A DNA stretch of 29,308 bases from an uncultured Chromatiaceae bacterium (GTDB lineage Bacteria; Pseudomonadota; Gammaproteobacteria; Enterobacterales; Alteromonadaceae): positions 1-29,308 of the forward strand of contig CALJUX010000069.1 of NCBI GenBank assembly GCA_937978655.1, given 5' to 3'. The position numbers were made by a program, and so were the translations under genes. Within the stretch, counting starts at the first letter, position 1. Each line of letters opens with the position of its first letter. Shown here piece after piece: positions 24,372-29,308 of this stretch. Below the pieces are notes generated by a model that saw only the letters and a list, made by a program, of their open reading frames with translations, searched no databases and had not been told where the DNA came from.

Positions 24372-24400
24372 ACTATAGGCCGATTTTAATCATCACATCC
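24372..24400 (-). promoter_or_regulatory. Candidate malate synthase promoter (GGATGT-N17-TATAGT)
   Basis: On the minus strand GGATGT (complement of 24395-24400) and TATAGT (complement of 24372-24377) are 17 bases apart, about 85 bases before the start codon. Both boxes and the spacing match those found upstream of aceA, with an extra shared base on each side of TATAGT (CCTATAGTG). Confidence 0.6.
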
Positions 24401-24404
24401 ATTA

Positions 24405-24424
24405 ATGCCAGCAATGGCTGGCAT
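24405..24424. promoter_or_regulatory. Perfect palindrome upstream of malate synthase promoter
   Basis: ATGCCAGC (24405-24412) is perfectly inverted at 24417-24424 around AATG. It lies directly upstream of the -35 box of the malate synthase promoter, around -48 from the predicted start site. This is a suitable place for an operator or activator site. Confidence 0.5.
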
Positions 24425-24541
24425 CACCAAAAATTATGAATCTAATCTTTAAACATCATAGGTTCTGGCACGACTTCTGCTTTAAACAAGCACGGCAAGT
24501 CGCCGTTTCTGCTGAACGTCAAAATTTTGTCTGAGGTGATT

Positions 24542-25162
24542 ATGGAACTGATTATTTTATTACTGGTTGTGCTGGCCTTGATGGCGGCGTTTGTCTTAAA
24601 CCGGTTTATTCATCATGGCAATCCTTTCCCTTTTCATAAAAAAAATCAGCTGTTTACTCACGTCGAGCGCTCATTCCTGCAATTGCTGGAGCGCGCTGTC
24701 GGTGGTCAGTATAAAATTATCAACCGGGTTAAACTGGCCGATATTCTTGAACTGAAAGACAATGCTGACAGCAAAACCCGCCGCGCTGCGCTGCTGAAAC
24801 TCAATGCCAAATATCTGGATTACGTGCTGTGTAATACTGAAGATATGTCCATTGTTGCGGTGATAGACCTGGTCAATAACGCCAACAAAGACGGGCACAA
24901 AGCAGTCCCGGACTGGTTTGTCAGCGGTGCACTGGAAGCCAGCGGAATTCCTTATATCCGGATGAAAATTAAAGCTGGCTACACTGTGGCCGATATACAA
25001 CAAGGACTCGCTGCGAAACTGGGAAATATTCCGATGGCAGCACCGCCAGTGGTCAAAGGCACAGTGAAAAAGGGCCCAACTCGCCCGGTCAGACCACTGA
25101 CTCCCGCACTGCCCGCCCAGGCACTGAAACCGAATACGACGGCATTGGTCCAGATTGGCTGA
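24542..25162 (+). CDS. DUF2726 domain protein with N-terminal membrane anchor
   Basis: The ATG at 24542 has GAGG seven bases upstream and is preferred over a TTG 15 bases earlier. The 206-residue product starts with a transmembrane helix (MELIILLLVVLALMAAFVLN). A cytoplasmic domain of the DUF2726 type follows: LFTHVERSFLQLLERAVGGQ, INRVKLADI, then LNAKYLDYVLCNTEDMSIVA, VIDLVN and FVSGALEASGIPYIRMKIK. The function of DUF2726 is unknown; the fold resembles nuclease-like domains that sense or bind nucleic acid. The last 40 residues are Pro/Lys-rich and probably disordered. The gene is divergent from malate synthase and ends before a strong terminator, so it is a single transcription unit. Confidence 0.88.
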   Translation: MELIILLLVVLALMAAFVLNRFIHHGNPFPFHKKNQLFTHVERSFLQLLERAVGGQYKIINRVKLADILELKDNADSKTRRAALLKLNAKYLDYVLCNTEDMSIVAVIDLVNNANKDGHKAVPDWFVSGALEASGIPYIRMKIKAGYTVADIQQGLAAKLGNIPMAAPPVVKGTVKKGPTRPVRPLTPALPAQALKPNTTALVQIG

Positions 25163-25224
25163 CCGATACCAACAGAACCTTGACGCTTTGGAAATCATAA
25201 GTCACTCCTAGCGAAAAGCCCCCG

Positions 25225-25256
25225 GCCCCGTTTGCTGCAACAAACGGGGCTTTTTT
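25225..25256 (+). terminator. Rho-independent terminator of the DUF2726 gene
   Basis: GCCCCGTTTG (25225-25234) pairs perfectly with CAAACGGGGC (25241-25250) around CTGCAA, followed by six T. Confidence 0.95.
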
Positions 25257-25394
25257 ATTGCCGCTGAACACTCAGGCACAGCACTGGCCTCTGCCATTGT
25301 GCATCATGTCCGTTCACCGCTTAATCCTGGATCTTGCCAACACCGCAATACATAGACAAAAATCTGGCAGGCTGATGATTTAAATGCCACAAGT

Positions 25395-25421
25395 TCAAGT
25401 TGGTCTGGTCAGTGCCGATAA
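25395..25421 (+). promoter_or_regulatory. Flagellar sigma-28 (FliA) promoter
   Basis: TCAAGTTG (25395-25402), 11 bases, then GCCGATAA (25414-25421). The established FliA consensus is TAAAGTTT-N11-GCCGATAA, so the -35 box matches at six of eight positions, the spacer exactly, and the -10 box at all eight. The start site would fall near 25428-25430, directly before the GGAGG and ATG of the small gene at 25452. Confidence 0.88.
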
Positions 25422-25451
25422 CCTAAACGATGTACTGGCATGGGAGGATCT

Positions 25452-25643
25452 ATGACTGAAAGCATCAGTAGCCAGGCTGTCGGCCAGGGCTACGAAATGT
25501 TGGGGGCTGCTTTAGCAAAAACTCAACAGAAGCAAGAAGCCCAGATGACCATGCAACTGTTACAAAGCGCAACAGTTGCAGCACCGGCAACGGCTCCGTC
25601 GCCGGTTGGGAATTTGGGACAAAATATCGATGTGATGGTCTGA
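25452..25643 (+). CDS. Small YjfB-like putative motility protein
   Basis: The ATG at 25452 has GGAGG five bases upstream, so it is preferred over the in-frame ATG at 25440. The 63-residue product begins MTESISSQAVGQGYEMLGAA, has a Gln/Met-rich helical middle (KTQQKQEAQMTMQLLQSA) and ends VGNLGQNIDVMV. The C-terminal LGQNIDV pattern and the Q-rich helix match the YjfB family of short proteins annotated as putative motility proteins, whose biochemical role is unknown. The upstream promoter matches the flagellar sigma factor consensus almost perfectly, which supports a late flagellar or chemotaxis-linked role. No flagellar structural gene is in the window. A terminator follows at once, so it is a one-gene transcript. 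Confidence 0.82.
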   Translation: MTESISSQAVGQGYEMLGAALAKTQQKQEAQMTMQLLQSATVAAPATAPSPVGNLGQNIDVMV

Positions 25644-25647
25644 TAAC

Positions 25648-25679
25648 AGCGGATCTGCCCCGGCAGGTCCGCTTTTTTA
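25648..25679 (+). terminator. Rho-independent terminator of the YjfB-like gene
   Basis: AGCGGA and CTGCC (25648-25659) pair with GGCAG and TCCGCT (25662-25673) with one T/G mismatch, followed by a T-run. Confidence 0.9.
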
Positions 25680-25738
25680 TTCAGAAGTAGTTCATACTGC
25701 GCCAGACAAAATCAGTTTTTTCCCGGAGACGAAGCACA

Positions 25739-26446
25739 ATGAACCTCAATACCAGTTGGATCCTCGGTGGATGTTTTATCATCGGACTCAGCACTGCAAG
25801 CGTGCTGCTGGGCCAGCAGATGCAACAGCTCAAAGCGATGGAACGGATAGTACAGGTCAAAGGTCTGGCGGAACGCGATGTCAATGCAGACACCGTTATT
25901 TGGCCGGTGAAATTTATTGAAGTTGGTCAGAATTTAACAGATGTCATCAGTCAGGTTGAAAAGAAAAATGAGCAAATTGCCGCGTTTCTGAAATTACATG
26001 GCTTTAATTCCGAAGAGATCTCATTTTCTGTACCACAAGTTCAGGACCGACAGGCCGGCTACAACGAGGGGCGTAGTGAACAGGCACGTTACACTGCAAC
26101 TTCAGTGGTAACTATCTACAGTCAACAAGTAGACAAGGCACTGCACGCCATGCAAAAACTCATCGAACTGAGTAAAAACGGTATAGCTATCGCTGGCCAG
26201 GACTATGATGCAAAACCAGAATTTATCTTCAGCGATCTTAACCAGCTAAAACCGCTGATGATTGAAGAAGCGACCAAAAATGCGCGGGACGTCGCGACGC
26301 GCTTTGCTGCCGATTCAGGAAGTAAAGTCGGCAAAATAAAACAGGCAAATCAGGGCCAGTTTAGCATCAGCGATCGCGACAGCTCCACGCCGCACATTAA
26401 AAAAGTAAGAGTCGTTTCAACAGTTGATTTCTATTTATCCGACTAA
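25739..26446 (+). CDS. SIMPL-domain (DUF541) protein
   Basis: The 235-residue product has an N-terminal hydrophobic segment (about 8-27) that acts as signal anchor or signal peptide, so the domain faces the periplasm. The SIMPL domain follows: IVQVKGLAERDVNADTVIWP, then VEKKNEQIAAFLKLHGFNSE, YTATSVVTIYSQQVDKALHA, a FIFSDLNQLKPLMIEEATKN segment and a C-terminal TPHIKKVRVVSTVDFYL strand. The family is widespread in Gram-negative bacteria and related to BP26 and YggE, which form ring-like or channel-like oligomers; a role in oxidative stress has been reported for YggE. GGAG lies ten bases before the ATG. It converges with the secreted protein gene at 26470. Confidence 0.9.
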   Translation: MNLNTSWILGGCFIIGLSTASVLLGQQMQQLKAMERIVQVKGLAERDVNADTVIWPVKFIEVGQNLTDVISQVEKKNEQIAAFLKLHGFNSEEISFSVPQVQDRQAGYNEGRSEQARYTATSVVTIYSQQVDKALHAMQKLIELSKNGIAIAGQDYDAKPEFIFSDLNQLKPLMIEEATKNARDVATRFAADSGSKVGKIKQANQGQFSISDRDSSTPHIKKVRVVSTVDFYLSD

Positions 26447-26467
26447 ACACATTTCAAAAAATGTTTT
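26445..26467. terminator. Weak AT-rich terminator between convergent genes
   Basis: ACATTT (26449-26454) pairs with AAATGT (26459-26464), followed by TTT on the plus strand. The stem is short and AT-rich, but it sits exactly between the two convergent stop codons, 23 bases apart. Confidence 0.35.
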
Positions 26468-26469
26468 AA

Positions 26470-27108
26470 TTATCTGGCAGCAGCGAATATGGATCCGACC
26501 ATGTCCTGACGAAACTGCCAACTCCGTAGCAACAAATCCTGGCCCAGACCGAAATCACTGCTATGCAGGTATTGTGTTGGCTTATATTCATGCATAAACA
26601 TGTCACGATACAACATCTGAAAATCGAACCGTTTCCCATCCTGTAATAAGCGCTTTGGCGTGCCCACTGGCAATTTGACATTAAACAAATAGGCCATAGC
26701 TTCATCGGCCGGCATATAGCCGGAATAAGAACGGTTTTTAAGCTCACGCAGTTTTTTGGCAACATCGACCAGTTGGGCAACAAAACCGAACTTTTTCGAC
26801 AAATCGCCGAATGGCTTTACCCATGGTTTTCGAAGCGGTGAATGCCGGCGAATCAAACCCGATTGCTGTTCCATCAGCGCAATGAGCAATGAGGTACAGA
26901 CTCCGGTTTGTTTTACGACAAAATCAATATCAACAGCATACTGTAACATATGGGGCGAATAGTAAGCTAAATATGGCTTAGAACTTGGTTGCTCAACATT
27001 TTCGCAGCGATACTCCAGCGTATTCATCATAATTGCTTTATTCGCTGCGAAAGTGTTGGTACTGGTGAATAACATCATTAAAACAAAGAAATGTACAATC
27101 CGTTGCAT
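26470..27108 (-). CDS. Secreted protein of uncertain family, lytic-transglycosylase-like segment
   Basis: The 212-residue product has a signal peptide (about 1-22, ending NTFAAN). Residues 71-90 read CTSLLIALMEQQSGLIRRHS and are followed by a conserved-looking stretch (FGFVAQLVDVAKKLRELKNR, then YSGYMP). The pattern LLxALxExQSG, then a QL...A..L segment, resembles a lysozyme-like region seen in secreted bacterial proteins that also carry M23-type domains; E80 would be the counterpart of the catalytic glutamate. That is a resemblance judged by eye only. The gene is visibly AT-richer than its neighbours, and its start lies next to an AT-rich gap before the insertion sequence, so it may be acquired. 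No ribosome binding site stronger than AGGAAACCACT is seen. Confidence 0.65.
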   Translation of the reverse strand: MQRIVHFFVLMMLFTSTNTFAANKAIMMNTLEYRCENVEQPSSKPYLAYYSPHMLQYAVDIDFVVKQTGVCTSLLIALMEQQSGLIRRHSPLRKPWVKPFGDLSKKFGFVAQLVDVAKKLRELKNRSYSGYMPADEAMAYLFNVKLPVGTPKRLLQDGKRFDFQMLYRDMFMHEYKPTQYLHSSDFGLGQDLLLRSWQFRQDMVGSIFAAAR

Positions 27109-27322
27109 AGTGGTTTCCTCAGCAATTACCTTAAGCCCAGAAAATCTAGAACAAGAAAATCAATCACATTAATAAAATTTTCAGTTATCATATTTTTATC
27201 ATTTAATTACTTTTAAATTACCTTGATTGGGACCGACAACAATACAAACTCCATATATTATCGGGACAATTGTGCGGTTTTAGATGGGAGATCAGATTTT
27301 GATCAGATCAATAAATGCAGCT

Positions 27323-27400
27323 TTTGCCGGAAGTAAATGAGCTGGCGTGTTAATTTGCAGGCAAAACTGATCCACCATTTGCATCGAATTTTGATCCGCT
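27323..27400. repeat. Multiple terminal-repeat-like copies at the IS21 end
   Basis: Two direct copies are clear: TTTGCAGGCAAAACTGATCC from 27354 and TTTGCATCGAATTTTGATCC from 27378. A weaker third copy starts with TTTGCCGGAAGTAAATGAGC at 27323. Repeated internal transposase-binding sites near each end are typical of IS21-family elements. Upstream of these, GATCAGAT is repeated twice within 27289-27310. Confidence 0.6.
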
Positions 27401-27436
27401 TTACTCAGTCAGTATTGCAATAAGATTTGTCTTTTC

Positions 27437-28198
27437 TCAAGCCTTACCTCCGCGCTGTTTTTGTTTTTTGGTTGATTCTTTAAACCGATAACTGTTGTTG
27501 CCGGTCTCGATGATATGGCAGTGATGGGTGAGCCGGTCCAACAGGGCTGTGGTCATCTTTGCGTCACCAAACACCTTGGGCCATTCGCTGAAGTTCAGGT
27601 TAGTGGTGATAATGACGCTGGTTTTCTCATACAACTTATTGAGCAGATGGAACAAGAGCGCGCCGCCGTTTTGGCTAAATGGCACGTAGCCCAGCTCATC
27701 GAGCACGACTAAGTCCACACCGCTGAGCCTTGCGGCTATCCGGCCACATTGCTCTTTACGCTTTTCCAGCTCCAGCGCATTGACCAGCTCCAGGGTGGAG
27801 ATAAACCGAACCCGAAGTTGGTGATGCTGAATGGCCTGAACCCCAATGGCCGTGGCCAGATGGGTTTTGCCGGTGCCAGGCCCACCGACGAACACCAGAT
27901 TTTGGCTGCTTTGAATAAACTCACAGCGGTGTAAATCCTGCACCAGCCGTTCATCTACCTCACTTTCAGTGAAGTTAAACCCATACAGGTCGCGGTATGC
28001 CGGGAATCGGGCGGCACTCATCTGGTAAGCGACAGAGCGCACTTCGCGGTCTGCGACTTCCGCTTTAAGCAGCGTTTCCAGCATCGGCTGCGCCTGTTGC
28101 CAGGCTGGTGCGTTTTGTAAGCTCAAGTCCTGCACGCTTTGGCGCATGCCATAGAGTTTCAGCTGTTTGAGCATCGCGAGCAGGGCTTCAATGTGCAT
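27437..28198 (-). CDS. istB: IstB, IS21-family transposition helper ATPase
   Basis: The 253-residue product is a full-length IstB, a DnaA/DnaC-like AAA+ ATPase that guides target choice for the IstA transposase. The Walker A motif is GGPGTGKTHLA at about 103-113. The Walker B is VDLVVLDELGYVPFSQ, and the sensor region is SVIITTNLNFSEW. The segment FIQSSQNLVFVGGPGTGKTH fits the family. The start ATG lies inside the last codons of istA (11-base overlap), so translation is coupled. The C-terminus is basic (KKQKQRGGK). The gene appears intact. Confidence 0.96.
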   Translation of the reverse strand: MHIEALLAMLKQLKLYGMRQSVQDLSLQNAPAWQQAQPMLETLLKAEVADREVRSVAYQMSAARFPAYRDLYGFNFTESEVDERLVQDLHRCEFIQSSQNLVFVGGPGTGKTHLATAIGVQAIQHHQLRVRFISTLELVNALELEKRKEQCGRIAARLSGVDLVVLDELGYVPFSQNGGALLFHLLNKLYEKTSVIITTNLNFSEWPKVFGDAKMTTALLDRLTHHCHIIETGNNSYRFKESTKKQKQRGGKA

Positions 28199-29308
28199 AC
28201 CGACCCCTTAACTGTTCGTAGCGCCCGGTATCGCTGGTGGGCTCGACGGTCAGTTGCAGTTGTATTGCCACGGGGACAGGCTCTGGCGGTGTTGCCTCCA
28301 TCAGCCGGTGCAGACAGTTGATGACATGGTCTTTGGAGGCGCAGCCACTTTGCAGTGCAGCCGTAATGGCTTGCTCAACATGTTCAGACTCGTGGTGCAG
28401 CACTAAGGCCAGGATGTCGACCATCTCCCGGTCGCCTCCGGTCTTTTGTGTCAGCACCTGCTGTAGCTGTTTAAACGCATCCGGTAAGTATTGGAATGGC
28501 GCACCGTTACGCAGTGCGCCCGGTTTGCGCTGCGCCACCAGCAGATAATGCCGCCAGTTGTATATCACCTGACCGGGTGCGCTGTGGTCACGGCTGAACA
28601 CCCGTTGATGTGAAGTGATTTGCCGGCCTTCGGCAATCATGTCCAGATGGTCCGGATACACCCGCAGACTGATGCGTCGGTTGGCGAAACTGGCTGGCAC
28701 GCTGTATTTGTTGCATTCAAACGTGACTAAGCAGGTCGACGACACCACTTTGCTGTGTTCGGTAAAGCCATCAAACGCAGCGCTCACGGGCATCAGGTGT
28801 GGCTGCTCCGCCTGCCAGCATTGCTGCACGGTCAATGGTTTGTGCTCAGGATGTTTGTGGGCTCGCCACAGCGCCAAACACTCACGCTCCAGCCAGTCAT
28901 TGAGCGCATCAAGGGAAGCAAACGCCGGCGCCTGATGCCACAACGCATAGCGGCCATCCTGCACTGATTTCTCCACCTGGCCTTTTTCCCAGCCAGACGC
29001 CGGATTACAGAAGTCAGCATCAAACAGATAATGACTGGCCATCGCCAGGAAACGTTTGTTAATGACCCGTTCTTTGCCGCGGCCAATCTTATCCACCGCA
29101 GTTTTCATATTGTCGTAAATGCCACGCGCCGGTACGCCGCCAAACACCCGGAACGCATGATTATGCGCATCAAACAGCATCTCGTGCGTTTGCGTCCAGT
29201 ATGCCCGCTGATAGCCTGCTTTGCTGTGACAGAGCTTAAAGTGCGCGACCTGTACTTTGACTTTTTTGCCGGCAATCGACACCCAGTTCTCGCCCCAGTC
29301 AAACTGGA
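28188..29308 (-). CDS. istA: IstA, IS21-family DDE transposase, 5' end cut by window
   Basis: The frame is open to the right edge, with 373 codons visible, so the start lies outside. The DDE catalytic core is visible: the first Asp in QFDWGENW at the cut edge, the second in GGVPARGIYDNMKTAVDK, and the Glu in NPASGWEKGQVEKSVQ. The C-terminal part contains the beta-barrel-like FECNKYSVPASFANRRISLR and a region unique to IstA. The N-terminal helix-turn-helix that binds the element ends is outside the window. The stop codon overlaps the istB start by 11 bases. No frameshift is seen, so the element may be functional. Confidence 0.96.
   Translation of the reverse strand, partial: QFDWGENWVSIAGKKVKVQVAHFKLCHSKAGYQRAYWTQTHEMLFDAHNHAFRVFGGVPARGIYDNMKTAVDKIGRGKERVINKRFLAMASHYLFDADFCNPASGWEKGQVEKSVQDGRYALWHQAPAFASLDALNDWLERECLALWRAHKHPEHKPLTVQQCWQAEQPHLMPVSAAFDGFTEHSKVVSSTCLVTFECNKYSVPASFANRRISLRVYPDHLDMIAEGRQITSHQRVFSRDHSAPGQVIYNWRHYLLVAQRKPGALRNGAPFQYLPDAFKQLQQVLTQKTGGDREMVDILALVLHHESEHVEQAITAALQSGCASKDHVINCLHRLMEATPPEPVPVAIQLQLTVEPTSDTGRYEQLRGRYAH

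Larger units (their letters stand above)
27271..29308 (-). mobile_element. IS21-family insertion sequence, istA-side end beyond the window
   Basis: istA and istB lie in the usual order with overlapping ends on the minus strand. The 330-base gap between the neighbouring gene start (27108) and the istB stop holds an AT-rich host-like part (27109-27270) and then the element's downstream end, with repeated terminal motifs at 27323-27400. The outer boundary is not certain. TGTGCGG at 27271 is a candidate because IS21-type ends start with TG, but no target duplication can be checked here. The left end of the element (5' of istA) is outside the window, so completeness is unknown. Confidence 0.8.

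Noticed and set aside
1..29308. tRNA, rRNA, CRISPR arrays, phage genes or defence systems
   Set aside because: None of these was seen when reading the window. No regularly spaced repeats or recognised defence domains were found.

Overview
The window looks like a chromosomal segment of a gammaproteobacterium. The gene families and protein sequences (a PheA fusion with a Phe-rich leader peptide, a long-form isocitrate lyase, malate synthase A, YciH, and large secreted amidohydrolases) resemble Rheinheimera/Alishewanella-type bacteria. That placement is inference from family resemblance, not from a marker gene. Most of the window is ordinary housekeeping and accessory chromosome. An IS21-family insertion sequence occupies the right end.

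Layout. 1-2.8 kb (minus): the 5' part of a solute-binding protein, an aspartate/aromatic aminotransferase with its own terminator, and a GAF-domain protein. 3.0-3.5 kb: yciH (plus), then a nested hairpin/direct-repeat element and a terminator. 3.5-11 kb (minus): a three-gene run of a Cache-HAMP-PAS-GGDEF-EAL protein, a 1038-residue double amidohydrolase and a 431-residue amidohydrolase without its metal ligands. 11.1-12.3 kb: a c'-type cytochrome and a cytochrome b561 converge on a shared terminator. 12.4-16.9 kb (plus): a penicillin-acylase-type Ntn hydrolase, the pheL-pheA attenuator and gene, and a second solute-binding protein. 16.9-19.6 kb: a beta-CASP metallo-beta-lactamase (minus), a LOG-family protein and a 77-residue orphan (plus).

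19.8-24.3 kb is a glyoxylate-shunt locus. aceA and malate synthase are both on the minus strand, and a LysR-type regulator lies between them on the plus strand. The two enzyme genes have near-identical promoter layouts (GGATGW-N17-TATAGT). A T-N11-A dyad lies about 64 bp upstream of the predicted aceA start site. This suggests the LysR protein controls both shunt enzymes.

24.5-27.1 kb: a DUF2726 membrane-anchored protein, a 63-residue YjfB-like protein behind a strong flagellar sigma-28 promoter match, a SIMPL-domain protein, and a secreted protein of uncertain type on the opposite strand. 27.3 kb to the end: istB and most of istA of an IS21-family element, with multiple terminal-repeat-like copies downstream of istB; the istA-side end lies outside the window.

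No tRNA, rRNA, CRISPR array, phage or defence system was seen. The most informative signals are regulatory: the phe attenuator, whose two competing hairpins are 18/19 identical copies; the FliA promoter; and the paired aceA/aceB promoters.
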